A DNA stretch of 64,000 nt from Leucaena leucocephala (Eukaryota > Streptophyta > Magnoliopsida > Fabales > Fabaceae), in assembly GCA_037074615.1 (NCBI GenBank), contig CM073518.1, positions 186,001-250,000 of the forward strand, given 5' to 3'. The position numbers and the translations under genes were made by a program. The number at the start of each line of letters is the position of its first letter. The stretch's first letter is position 1. The notes below the pieces were generated by a model, which was given only the letters and a program-made list of their open reading frames with translations, searched no databases and was not told where the DNA came from. Shown here piece by piece: positions 11,305-23,614 of this stretch.

Positions 11305-13085
11305 GAGCTAAGATTTAAACCAGAAAGTGACTTCCACAGGAGCAGGACAAAAAAAAACCCTTTTTTTTGTTGGGGGGGGGTTCCCCTTGCTTTTTCTTAC
11401 TCCAACACCATAAATCCAATTTCTTAAAATGACGGCCATTCAAAATTAGTACTTCACGTTTCGATTCTGAAGTGCGAAACGAGAGCGTGTGCTGCACTCA
11501 ATCCGGTGCAAACCCCCCTCCTCTTTTGTTTTCTGGGTATAGATTAATTTGTCAACCCCTATGCAATAGTGATACACAATTACGGGACAGCTTGACGTGA
11601 AGATTTATTGGAGTAGGTAGATTTAATTTGTTTGACTGTTTTCACACTTGAAGTGAAAAACATGGATCCTTACATACAGTTTCCGAATGCTTTGATTGAC
11701 AGCCATGACTGTGGCGGCATCAACTGAAAAGAGATCCTGTGGAAAAAACGTATAATTGTGAAATTTGTTCAGACAGGAAGGGCGTGAGATGAAGTGGGTG
11801 GTCATGTGCGTGGAAGATTATTTCCGGGGGATTGAAAGAAAGAAGGAAACGATATGAAAGGATTTTAGAGGGTTGGAGTAATTCAATATTGGTGGGTGTG
11901 CGAATGTACTGGCTGGGAACCTCTGTTTGGTGCCTTGTTAATTATTACACCCACACTCACTTGTCCTCCCGTCAGAAGGGACACATCTCCTCAAATCTTG
12001 AACTCCTTCTCTTTACTGTTCTCCAAAAGTCGCTTTCCTCCTCCCTCCCAAATCACCGTTTAGTTTGAGCTGTCCAAAGGTGACAAATAATTAGTTGAAG
12101 AAATTAGCCATATATGTAAGTGATGGTCACTATGTTGTTCCTCGCCTGAAGGCCCTTTAGATTTCTTTTTTATGAGACAATATATTCCTAAAAGGTTTTG
12201 ATCCATGTTCCTATTTATAAGACGTTTTGCAAAATCGACTTAACAAATAGCCAATGCAATCCTTTTCAAAATCATCCCCGAACGAGCGGGGTGGTTTCAA
12301 TTAATTGAAAGAGAGAGTACGTGTGAAAATAGTATAGTATATATTGAATGAATAATATTTGTAAAAAAGAAGAGATAGTTCATAGACATTAATGAAATTG
12401 ATGAGGAGTGTTAATCATTGGCGGTTGACCAAGACAGACATCAACTAATTAATAAACTAACCTGCAGACGCAAAAGACGTAGCTTGGACACACGCAACAC
12501 ATCCGACCGATTCGATCGACTTTATTTGTTGAGTTTTGTGGTCAGTCTGAGGATGAAGCTAAGCATGTGTATTATGGATATAGGCGCCATTATGCATGCC
12601 ATGCATCGTATGGTCTGGGAAAAGCTTTTTTAAAAAAAAAAAACAAAAAATCGGGAGGGTATTGGAAGGAGTAGATTGGGAAGCAAGAATTAAGAGGGGA
12701 TGGTAGTGTGACTGAGTGGGGATGGACCACAAGGGTTGAATTCAACAACAAGAGAGAATAGAATTTTTATTAAAAAGGGCGGGGGAGGCCCAACTTGTTG
12801 ATAATTCCCATTTCTTTCCCTGTGTCTGGGTCCTTAGCGGATGGGGTCTACCTCTCTTGTCCAGGGAAAAAAATCACAATATTTCCCAATGATCTGCCAA
12901 AATTCGGGGCGAAAATGAAATGAATTTTACAAATCTGAATAAGCGAGAGTGGTGGTTAAATGAAGCGCGGGTGTTGTGTTTTATTACAAGGAAGCCTCAG
13001 AGCTCAAACCCATAGCTAGCCCTTATTCATTCGCGCGCATATCTAGAGAGAGAAGGAAGAAGGGGTTTGGTAATTCAGGAACTGC
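11305..13085. other. intergenic, probable MIR393 upstream region
   Basis: No protein-like frame is recognised. The right part should hold the promoter and 5' end of the MIR393 transcript, but I could not place a TATA box or start site confidently. Confidence 0.45.
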
Positions 13086-13192
13086 AACTGGAGGAGGCAT
13101 CCAAAGGGATCGCATTGATCCCAAATCGAAGCCTTCAATCTCTCCCTTTCCCTCTGGGATCATGCTATCCCTTTGGATTCCTCCTTTGGTGG
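13086..13192 (+). ncRNA. MIR393: MIR393 precursor hairpin
   Basis: The 22-nt word TCCAAAGGGATCGCATTGATCC at 13100-13121 is the conserved plant miR393. The opposite arm, 13159-13179, reads ATCATGCTATCCCTTTGGATT, a close match to miR393*. The arms pair along the whole duplex with a mismatch and a one-base bulge. The stem extends outward through GGAGGAGG and CCTCC, and the loop is about 37 nt. miR393 guides cleavage of TIR1/AFB auxin-receptor mRNAs. A good splice donor (GAG|GTAAGT, exon ending 13482) lies downstream, so the primary transcript may be spliced. Open frames through the hairpin are not coding. Confidence 0.95.
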
Positions 13193-15572
13193 CTTCTCAT
13201 TTTCACTATCTGCTGCTTTAATTTCCCTCTATTCCCTCCTCACAACCCGCCGCTTCATTATCTGCCCCCTGCATCTCATTCCATCCTTTCTTCCTCGCTA
13301 GGTTTTTCCTTTTATATATACACAATTCTCTTTTTTATGGTTCGCATATGGTTAATTATGGCGCGAGAGAATCCGCCGACACTTGCTGGGAGAATTGTTG
13401 GAGTTCGCGCCTCAGCTCTGAAATCCCGTATGCATCCGCTAGATCCATTTGTTTAGCCAGATCTAACCCTTTGAAGCTGGAGGTAAGTATTCTCCGAGAA
13501 AGTTTTATGGGAATTCTGAATTCCTCTTTCTACTACTGTCTTAGGCCAGTGGTTTGTGTGTCAGTTGAATGTTGGGGGTGAGGTCACTCTCTAAAGCTGT
13601 AGACCGCCGCCAACTGCTACCCATATATAGATTTCTTCGTCCAAGTTAAGAGACAGGTTTTGCTAGGTGAAGCGGGCACATAGAGAAATCCTTGCGCAGT
13701 TTGTAAGTCAATAGCCTCTTTTTTTACGTAACGAGCCTATTGCCATAGATTTGCAACTGTAAATTCGGTCAAAATAAGAATACTTAATTTGTGCGCACAC
13801 ACATATATATAATATTAATTAAAAAACATTGATTTAATGAAGTGCTGATTCATTACAGGGGAGAAATTGAGGGAGAAAATAAATTTTTTATACTACTTAT
13901 TATATTTTATTATCATATATCTAATTTTAGAGCTAATGCTAGTATAGATATTTTTTATAAGAATTAAACTGGAAACTTTAAAAGATTTAGAAGAACTTTA
14001 CACTACTAGATCAAGTCTATGTTAGTGTGAGAAAAGAAACTTTAAATATGAAGATGCATATATACATATGGTGGCTTTTGGCGAAGGAAAGAAGAGAATA
14101 AAACAGTGGGAGGAGAGGTAGGTAGGAGAAGAGAGGAAGGGAGTGGTTGTGGGGTTGGAGAGGGGGGGGGGGGTTGTGAACGGAGGAGGTATTGGAAGCA
14201 TTTGATGAATGCGTGGATGCGAGGGAATTGATTTCAGCATCTTTTTGCAGGTACAGCTAACTGGCCGGACCGACATGGCTCCTACGAAACAGTTGCAATT
14301 GCTATGCTATACACACACACGCACACACAGAGAATGACTCATGAAATATATAGGCAAGGCGCAAGAAAAGGGTTGATATGCTGGTCCTGTATACGCACAC
14401 ACACAGCTAGCCTAGTTAGCATCCATCCATGGTGGCCCCAGCTATATAACCACACACGCTCATGCTTTTATGGGGACTTAAATTAGAATCCAAGGCACTC
14501 AAAGTTGTTGGTTGTTCATGATTTGGGCCTCACATCCACCCTAGCTTTGATTCCACCCCTTCTCCATTTTATATATTAACAAGAAAAAGGCAGACTTTTC
14601 AACATTAATTGTTTGTAGTATTATGGAAATAAAAGGGTTCATTTTAGGGCAACATTCATTTAACGAGATGTAATGATGAACTCTCTCTTGGAGAGCGGAT
14701 CAATTATACATGCCCAATTTTTCCAGATAAACTATGAAGCTACAGCTAAAAAAAACACGCGATAATTCTCTCGTAGGTTATGGATGATAATTTTCTTGAA
14801 TTGCAGAGGTGCATGGACAATTGTATAAATGCCGAGGAGGAAGAAATGTTGGACAGACAGATTGTGTTGGAGTGAGAAATATGGAGCTCAATGTCCCCTT
14901 GTTGGACTACAGTGCACGAGCATTATGAACAAGACACGAGCTGCCAAAACAAGTTTACCCGATTCCTTTTCTTTGCAAATTAAATTAAATAAAGTTGAGC
15001 TCAGAGATAAGCGTGTTGATTATTCGCTGGCCCCCTTCGTCTATCTTCCGCTCCTAAAAATAAAGTAAGTGCAGTCACATTCGTGTGGTAGCTCCCACAC
15101 ATAATTTGATACTGCATGCATGCATGTAGGGGTGGGAGGTGGTAGCAGTTTCAGTTGTACTCCAACTATCACATTTCTCGATATCCCCCACCAACCATCC
15201 ATTTAAAGGTCTCGGCTAATCACCTCCGTCCGGCTTCGCTCGTCTCATCAATTTCTTCCCTCCTCTTTCATTTTCCTGCTAATAATTACACATGTCGCCC
15301 ATCTCCGCACTTTTTCTTCATCTTCAAGTTATAGTTTCCCAGTAATCTCAAAATAAAAATGTTTTCGAGTAACCATATAGTCTAACACCAAATCCGAATC
15401 CGAATTAGAAATAGTGTGGAGTTAAATTTAAAAATAAAATTGGAATTCTAGCGAAAGGACAAATTGGGTGCGCGTGGGGTGCGAACCGCAGATTGCATTT
15501 GCCGGGAGAGAAAAAAGGGGGGGAAATCCACAGACGGACGCCGAGGCAGAATCCTTGGCCTTCGCCCGTTGA
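13193..15572. other. downstream of MIR393, no protein gene seen
   Basis: Contains the likely 3' part of the MIR393 primary transcript, then AT-rich spacer with short repeats: a G-run near 14161 and CA-rich tracts near 14312 and 14397. No recognisable protein. Confidence 0.4.
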
Positions 15573-16137
15573 AATTTACCTTCTTTCCGCCTCTCCATTT
15601 TCTGTGCCATCACCCTCATCCCTCGACCTTCTTCATCTTCTCCCGCTCAACATTCTCTTCACTTTAACCCCAATTTCGACCCGGTAATTGACCTCTTCGG
15701 CGACGCCAAGGTCGTCGACGGCGGAGCACGCGTGAAGCTCTCCTGTCCTTTGCCCTCCAGCTCTGGTCTCATTCTGCGCAGGAACCCCTTCAAGTTTATC
15801 CGTCCCGTATCGTTTTCCACGGAATTTTCGTTTTCGATCTCTCCGAATGAAGGCGACGGTCTTCTTCTTGCTTTAGTTCCCGGCAATTTGTCGCTCAGAT
15901 TGCCCGGAAAATCGCCATTTGGGCTTTCGTCGGAGAACAATGATCTGGGCATTGAATTCGACGCTTTGGTGGATAATAATGGAAGTGATATCCATGCAAA
16001 TCATAGAGGGTTGAACGAGTCGTGGTTGCCGGTATAACCTCTTCAAGTCGGGGAGTCTCGGCGCAGATTATTAATGTGTATTCGTGGAAGCTTAGTTGGA
16101 GGGGAGTTCCAAAATCGTTGCATTCTCTACTGTAGCC
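15573..16137 (+). pseudogene. legume-lectin-domain protein, internally deleted
   Basis: The open frame from 15573 encodes an L-type lectin N-terminal half. It has FDPVIDLFGDAKVV, a SGLILRRNPFKFI strand, FSTEFSFSISP and GDGLLLALVP, ending with a stop at 16035. No ATG is present at the expected start. After the stop a different frame gives VYSWKLSWRGVPKSLHSLL, like the C-terminal end of the same lectin family. The middle of the lectin fold, some tens of residues, is therefore missing. Near 16080-16180 a short segment (gcttagttggaggg...ctactgtagcc) is partly duplicated. This is best read as a decayed lectin gene. Confidence 0.75.
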
Positions 16138-17091
16138 GATGCTTAGTTGGAGGGTCTACTGTAGCCGCTGCGGATATCAGGTATGAGAGAATCGTTGTGG
16201 CTCTTGACAAAAATACCGATCATAATGGGACATCGCCAAGGTGATGTTCATATATTGTCCCCTGCGTTTTGTACTTGTAGGAAAATTTACACTCGTGTGT
16301 GCGCAGAAGCTTTTTTTCACTTAACCGTGTAGGATATGAATTTGCACGCCCAGCTTGAGACCCAACCACTTACGGTGTGGAAGGAGTTTGAATGGTAGTA
16401 TTTCACAAGTTGGTAACTTGGGATGATTAGCGCGTAGCAGTAGAAATAGGTCACACATTTGTATCTATATAACTAGGAGTAGTTCCCTCTCCATGTGTTG
16501 TTTGAATCATTTTTTTTATATAAATATTTTTATAAGAGAGTTGAACTCACCTACGATCTAATAGTAGAATGAAGTCTCATTTTCTCTTAAGCGATACTAA
16601 TATTAGGCAGGACAAGTTGTCAATTACCTTTAGGTATAAACATAAACATTTAGGAGTTAAGATGTTTCCCAAAGTGCCACGATAGAACCACAACAAAATG
16701 ATATATCGAACACATTCTAAATAGTCGCATATCTCATCTTTTTACCAGTTGAACCTACGGATCAAATGGTTATATATCTCACTCTTTCTTAACTGAATCT
16801 ATGGGTGATGGGTTGTTTGAATATTTTTGTTTCCAACGTAGCTCTCCAAACACTGTGCCCAAGTAAAAACACAACAATTTTTTTTGTTAAAAAAAACACA
16901 ACAATTGAGGTATAGCATCCATACCCTATTGGAATAAAGGAGGTGGTCCTTGGCCCATAGGACCGATATTGGGCTCGTTGGTCCAACGATAAATCGCTTC
17001 GCAGATAACGTCGACTCTGGCAAATGTTCTATCCATCCGTACAAATTCAATCAATCATTGCATCTTTACAATATGAGCAAATCCATATAGG
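16138..17091. other. intergenic, nothing recognised
   Basis: AT-rich spacer with no protein-like frame or RNA gene that I can identify. Confidence 0.4.
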
Positions 17092-17555
17092 GCCTGTTTA
17101 GATAAGATTTTGAAAAAGGGCTTGTGAAAAAAAAGGGTTTATGGACAACTTATGGAAAAGGACTTTTGGAGAAAAGTTTATGGAAAAAAAGTGGTTTTGA
17201 ATAAATAGGTGTTTGGATAGTTATTTTTAGAATGACTTTTATGGTGGTAAATTACCAAAAAGGGTATGATTTGATTTAAAGTAAGAGAGAGGAAAGAGTT
17301 AGAGAAAAGAGAAGAGAGAGGAGAGAAGGAAGAGAGGAGAAAGGAGAGAGGGTGTAAGAAAAAGTATGAGAGAGGGTGTAAGAAAAAGTAGGAGAGAAGG
17401 TGTAAGAAAAAGTAGGGGTAAGATAGTAATTGGATATTTGTCCAAAAGCACTTATGAACAAATAAGCCTGTTTGTTTTGAAATTTTTCTAAACCGAGGTT
17501 TGGGCCAAAAACCCTTTTAAAACCGCGGTTTGGGTGTTTTCCAAACACACCCATA
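17092..17555 (-). repeat. MITE-like repeat, copy B
   Basis: The ends are gggcctgtttagat on the left and ccaaacaccacc-like CCAAACACACCC on the right, giving imperfect inverted ends of the GGGxxTGTTTGGA type. Read on the minus strand, the core shares 'ccaattactat', 'cttacaccctctctcc', 'aatcaaatcatac' and 'ggtaatttacca' with 1690-2118. A purine-rich block at 17341-17415 holds three tandem copies of 'gagagggtgtaagaaaaagta'. ATA flanks both ends and might be a target duplication. Confidence 0.6.
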
Positions 17556-19535
17556 GATTCACCGTGATGCTCCGCTGATATACTGCACCTTTATCTTAGA
17601 CACGGCCCCAACTCTCTGAGATGTTATGTACGGATCCAATAATTTATATCCGCAAGTTTTACTGCAAATGCCATGTTATTACATTCAATTTGGGTTGAGT
17701 GCAATTATGGTGCAATGGAATACTTCCAAAATGATCTTCGGGGTTAATATGATGTTTGCTCCTGTAGTTCGATTAAAATATAGGGAATAATATCTGGGTG
17801 GGGACAAACTATGAGGACCAAATATATTGTATTGACCCCATGATGTGTTTTTATTAGTGATACTCAAATTGAATGTTAAATTATATTACAGTGTATGGAA
17901 TGCCAGGTATTTGGTATTGGGGATTCAATTGGCCGCTGGTTGTAACTTTAGAATGGATGAATAATTGGAGGGGTCGGAGGTCAAAAGGGGGAAAGCAAAA
18001 GCGACGGTCCATCAGGTTTCCCACTAATGGAGGGATATATGGTCGAAGAAGGAGCTTATCGGCATCGAGTGAAAAAGAAGAAGGCATCGTCAACAGCAAG
18101 CTGAGTCTGATAATGCCATCTCTTTATCAGTGGATGGATTCTCTCTCCCGTCTCCGCTTTCATTTCCTCCAACCACATCTCACGCCTAACCGCAATTATT
18201 CCATCTCCAACACACACTCAATAATTACCAATTTTCGGAAACGAGAATTCTTTTTATGTGTCATAACTCATCACACCTAAAGTTGATAGGAGTAGTAGTA
18301 TTGTAATATTCATTGTTTTGATACCAAAAAAAAAAAAAAAAGGCAAAAGAAGGAATTCGGAAAGTGGGGAAAAAGATGCACGCAAATGGTGGTGCCCATT
18401 ATCAAAGGCAAAAGAAGAATACACACCCCAAAAGTCATGCCCATTCAGCTAGTCGCCTTCCTACGTTCCTTGGACGTCCAATATTACAAGCAACAAGATT
18501 GATTTAGATTATTTATATTGCCAAAAAACATCTTTGTCTTTTTCCTGGCCACACAAAAGATAGCCTCGTTAACTTGAGAACTCAAATATCATTCTTGTCG
18601 TGATTATTTCAAAATAAAAGGCCTGCTCAGGTTTAGTTTTTTTTTTAGTACGTGTAAAGAATTCGGAGTATCATTTGACCAGTTTTTGTCGCGCTACTTT
18701 ATGACTGGCCACCTTATACCAATCATGTATCATGATTTAGATTCTCGATTAATTTAAAGCCATCATCGTCACGGATCATTTAGCTATTCTAAATTTATAA
18801 TCCATACAAAAAGAAAAGGAAAAGTGATTCCGTTTTGTTACGTTTCTTTTCAAAGTGCATGGGCATATAGTATACGATCACGACACATATTTGTAGCTGT
18901 TTGATCAACTAGAAATATAGACCTGATTTTCAGCGAGTAAATATGAGCATGATGTTCATAGATAGATAAATATAATTTGGTAATAAGACGAAGGTAGGTA
19001 ACTGTTGCGAGTGGATGAAGGAAATGCCTCCAGTCAATTTTGTTTCTCAATTAACGCTTTTCCTCATTTTTATCTCTATCTCCACCCCGCCCCACCCGCA
19101 CCCCGTGATATGGCGTTCTTCTTATAATGGAAAAGTTAAGAGACAAAAAATGAATGTAATTATATTCATTTTTTTTAAAATTTTCAAGAGGTGAACTAAC
19201 ATTTTAATCAACCCAAAATTAATGGAAGAGTGAATAATACGAAGTATCAAATAAAAATTGTGATCATAATGTGAAACGAAAACGGGATCTATAACTATTT
19301 CTGCAAGGGAAAAAAAGTGAAATTTGAGGATAAAATGTTGAGTTGGGTTTAAAAGAGAGTGGGCCGTGGGATATATGATTATGGGGAGGCAGTGACCAAA
19401 ACCTTGTATATGAAAGGAGAAGCAGGAGAGGTGCGACAATAGCGTAGTCTGTTACGAGAGAGAGAGAGAGAGAGACAAGTAGGAGAAGGAAGAGCAGTCG
19501 TCCTCGTCCTCGTCCTCGTCGTCGCAGCAGCAGCG
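17556..19535. other. intergenic and promoter region of the proline transporter
   Basis: No recognisable gene. A 135-codon frame at 17873-18280 has no family resemblance that I know and is probably chance. A (GA)n tract at 19456-19475 and CGT/CCT triplet repeats just before the ATG at 19536 probably lie in the transporter 5' UTR. Confidence 0.45.
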
Positions 19536-21984
19536 ATGACAAGAGAAAGAGCCAATATGGAGCTTAGTTCCCAGAACGCCCACTCCCTTAAAAATGGAGT
19601 CGACGTTGAATCCCCCGACACCGCCCATCAGATAAGCACAGGTTTGGTTCCTCCTTTCCCTTTCCCATATTTTCAGGTTATTTTTAGGGTTCTCGCGCGT
19701 TCGGGGGCTGGAAAACTCAAATTGGAGCCAACGCTATAATTTGTGTGTTGTAAGGCTTTCTTCGGTTGACTTACCACAACCCCCTCCAACATATCAGTTT
19801 CAGAGATATAGTAAAGGCCCTATGTATATACTCGCAATCCAGAGAGCACTAAAAGAACACAAATTATTGAACAAAAGAACCTCCGTGCGTGAGCACGCTT
19901 CATTCCTTTCTTTTCCCGTCTGCTTCATTCTTCTAAATTCTTTTTTAGTCTCGTGAAAAAAAGAAGAAGCCGGGAGTGCATTGGAAATTGAGAAATGTAT
20001 ATTTACTGATGATCAAGTTTTCTGTTAAACACCTAATCATTTGTTCCTCAATTTTCTGCACGATTTAACTGCCATTTATTTGACAAGTAGTGCCTGAATG
20101 TTCCTTATTCTGTCTGATATCTATATTTGCTGTTGCTGTGTAATATTTGAATAGATTCATGGTTCCAAGTGGGCTTTGTGCTGACGACGGGAATCAACAG
20201 CGCTTATGTACTGGGTTACTCAGGGACGGTCATGGTTCCGCTGGGTTGGATACCTGGCGTCGTGGGTTTAATCTTAGCAACTGCAATATCACTATATGCA
20301 AATGCTCTTGTTGCCAGGCTCCATGAATATGGAGGAAAAAGGCACATCAGATATAGAGATCTTGCTGGTTTTATTTATGGTACGCCCGCCCAGTCTACAT
20401 TGATAACTTTAACACTACGTACTAATCCTCTCTCCTAAACTCATTTCATTCTATTGATTGCAGGCAGGAAAGCGTACTCGCTCACCTGGGGGCTACAATA
20501 TGTCAATCTTTTCATGATAAATACGGGCTATATCATTTTGGCTGGTTCCGCCCTCAAGGTATCAGCGATGTTGTGTAAACAATTTGTCTTAGTTAGGCTT
20601 TTGGATCAGCTAATAATAAAACAGATACCCATGCCTTTTCGGTTATGTTATTTTCTCTCTTGGCTCGGCCTTGTTGACTGTGAATTTTTCTGAATATATG
20701 TTGTGTTCACTGTGGTCCAGGCTGTTTATGTTCTGTTTAGGGATGACCATGAGATGAAGCTTCCATATTTTATCGCCATAGCTGGCTTTGTGTGTGCAAT
20801 GTTTGCCGTATGCATTCCCCATCTTTCGGCCCTCGGAATTTGGCTGGGATTTTCAACAGCCTTCAGCTTGATATATATTGTTATAGCAACTTGGCTGTCG
20901 CTCAGAGACGGTGACTTCTCTCGTCTCTTTTATTCACCTTGTTATGAAGGCTTTAATTGTTGACGACAACAGTATAGAAAACAGGGTTACTTGCATGTCT
21001 CCCTTCTTTTACTTTTTTAATATTTTGGTGTTGAGTTGATAAATTACCTTGAATTTGGTCTAACTATCAGCGCATGCCCAGGAATAAAATCTCCAGCAAG
21101 AGACTATAGCATTCCGGGGACATCCACAAGTAAAATATTCACAACGATTGGGGCGACTGCTAATCTCGTGTTTTCGTTTAATACGGGAATGCTTCCTGAG
21201 ATTCAGGCAAGACAGGGGCTCATAGTTCATGTCGTAGATCTATCACGTCGAATCTTTCAATGGCAGTGACTCGTGCGTTTGGTTTTTATTTGAACACAGG
21301 CAACAATCAGGCAGCCGGTGGTGAGGAACATGATGCGGGCCCTGTACTTTCAGTTTACTGTTGGAGTTCTGCCACTCTATCTGGTTACTTTTGCAGGCTA
21401 CTGGGCTTATGGATCTTCCACAGAGACCTATTTGATGAATAATGTGAGTGGCCCCTTGTGGGTGAAGGCAACCGCCAATATCGCAGCCTTTCTTCAGTCG
21501 GTCATCGCATTGCATGTAATTGCGCCTAAACTATAACATTTGCGTCTACTCTCAATTTGTTTCGTTTGCCCAAATAACACCCCCTTTCTTTGGTGGCTTA
21601 TGATAGATATTTGCAAGTCCCATGTACGAGTACGTAGACACAAGATATGGCATCACGGGAAGTGCGCTGGCCATTAAGAATTTGTCATTTAGGGTGTTGG
21701 TGAGAGGGGGCTACCTGGCCTTCAACACATTCGTGTCGGCACTTCTGCCCTTCCTGGGGGATTTCATGAGCCTCACGGGGGCCATAAGCACATTTCCCCT
21801 CACATTCATCCTCGCAAACCACATGTACCTGGTGGCTATGAAGCACAAACTAACGTCCTTACAAAACCTCTGGCACTGGCTCAATGTTTGTTTCTTTGGC
21901 CTCTTGTCTGTCGCCGCAGCAGTTGCGGCCCTACGCCTCATTGCGGTCGACTCCAAAACCTACCACGCCTTCGCTGATTTATGA
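19536..21984 (+). CDS. ProT: proline / compatible-solute transporter
   Basis: Seven exons are predicted: 19536-19641, 20155-20379, 20464-20558, 20721-20910, 21082-21206, 21300-21515 and 21607-21984. They join in frame to 444 residues, the usual length for plant ProT proteins. The sequence follows the amino-acid/auxin permease fold with many hydrophobic helices. Typical ProT stretches include SWFQVGFVLTTGINSAYVLG, YRDLAGFIYG, NTGYIILAGSALK, GMLPEIQATIRQPVV and the C-terminal SKTYHAFADL. ProT proteins are plasma-membrane proton symporters for proline, glycine betaine and GABA. Intron 5 starts with GC, not GT (CAG|GCAAGA), and the frame is kept only with this site. The ATG lies after triplet repeats and fits the short hydrophilic N-terminus of the family. 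Confidence 0.93.
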
Positions 21985-23380
21985 TTAGATTCTTCCTTAA
22001 TATTTCAGCAATTGTAAGGCCCTGCCATTGATGTGTTTAATATGCTTCCTGTAACTTAAAAATAAATTTAAAAAAATACGAGAGCATTGCCTTAAAAGTT
22101 TTGCATCAGTCGTATTTCATTGTCAACACGCGTACTCCGTCAAAGCTACTGACATTAATGTATAGTGATAGTGCCACGGGTTTAGGCATCCCAGTCACAA
22201 AATCATAATCCAACTCAACAACCGTGGCGCCAATAATACGTGTCCATATGTTATGCTTCGCTAATATGTATGTTTATATTGTTTCGCCAGGATACGCTTC
22301 GCTAGTATGAGTCCATATACTTTCCGTATGTCATCAATCTAAATCATTTACATAAATACTTCAACTCAATAAATCGAGATCTGACGGCTTAAGATTAAAA
22401 AACACGGAATATAACACCCAGAAAAAGTCACAATGTCTCAAATTTCCTACCTGAGTAAGTGGTAAACAGCTTAGTTTTAATGAATAAAAGAATCAATTAA
22501 GACAAACACTTTAACAACAATTTCTACACGCAGAAACAGTCAGAAAAGTACACAGTAATAGTCACCCACCGAAGAAAATCGTCCTTAAATCATTCCATGA
22601 AAATCTGTGAACCTGTGATCATAAGGAAACGGGAAAGTCATTATGTCACTGTCATTACACCACGAGCCTCTCCTCTAAACAACAAATTGAAAATCAATAT
22701 TCATTCGGCTTCGTAACAGAAAGGATGAAAGGAGAAAGGTTTCATCAACCGCTCTAAAAATGGGTTATTGCCCTCAACACGGACCCCACCTTCTACGTTT
22801 AAAATGATCAAGGTTGAATGTTACAATTCAGGGTTATTTTTAAGCATACATTTTAGTCTAATTGTATTTTTTTTTACTAGAATAACCGGTGTGAAAAATA
22901 TGTAACATGGTATCGATATGAAATATAAAAGTGCTACTAAGTTTATTTTAGAATTAAATACCTCAATCCGAAAATACAACTACCTTCCATCAATAATTTC
23001 TTACTTGTGTTCACAATAAAAAAGGATGGGAAGATAGAACTACATATCACTAGAATTGTGAACTAAATTCTGCCCATGTAATGCACATGGTCGTGCCAGT
23101 CTACGTGGTATATGGCTAAAGAAAAATACACCTTGTACGCTAATAGTCAACTTAATATTACTATTCATGAGTTATTATTTTTTTATTGATGAAACATATG
23201 GAAAGCTGAATGTACAAACATGACAACAGATATATATTTCAATTCAATTAATATTTAATAGTTATCACAGTATCATGCAATTATTTTTTTTTTATAGTAG
23301 TAGTATCCTGCAATTATACTGACAAAATCATTATGAAGTTTACGATGGGTATAAGCATTGATATCTTGCCTTGCTACGCA
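21985..23380. other. intergenic, nothing recognised
   Basis: The first part is the transporter 3' UTR. The rest is AT-rich without a recognisable gene. Confidence 0.4.
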
Positions 23381-23614
23381 TCATCCAGAAACCAACTTTA
23401 CAATAATGAAGATGGTATTAAGAAGAACAAGAGGAACTCTCAGTTACTGAGTTGCATAAATTAGGCCAATGAGCTGGCCTTTGAATGATTTTGCCCGGTC
23501 ACCTGTATAAGCTGAGAAGCTCCATCCTCTAGGAGCAAGAAACCGATCCTCATTTAGTATTGCTAGTGCATTTGCAAGAAGCAGGAACCCCTCAAGTATT
23601 GTCCGGAGTCCCGT
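23381..23614 (-). pseudogene. Yos1/IER3IP1-like small ER-Golgi protein, disabled
   Basis: A 77-codon frame matches the Yos1/IER3IP1 family from end to end. It contains LEGFLLLANALAILNEDRFL, APRGW, FKGQLIGLIYATQ, then LRVPLVLLNTIFIIVKLVSG and a stop at 23381. Yos1-type proteins are small membrane proteins of ER-to-Golgi transport. Three lesions are visible. The start codon is ACG (23612-23614) where the family begins Met-Gly-Leu, the following Trp codon is CGG, and the conserved Tyr after ATQ is TAA (23444-23446). A splice acceptor (GATGCAG) sits just upstream, as for a 5'-UTR intron, so the copy is unprocessed. Functional use of ACG seems unlikely given the internal stop. Confidence 0.85.

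Noticed and set aside
13067..13456. 129-codon frame over the MIR393 hairpin as a protein gene
   Set aside because: The conserved feature is the microRNA duplex, and the frame has no protein-family signal.
17873..18280. 135-codon frame as a possible gene
   Set aside because: No recognisable motif or neighbouring exons, and composition matches intergenic DNA.
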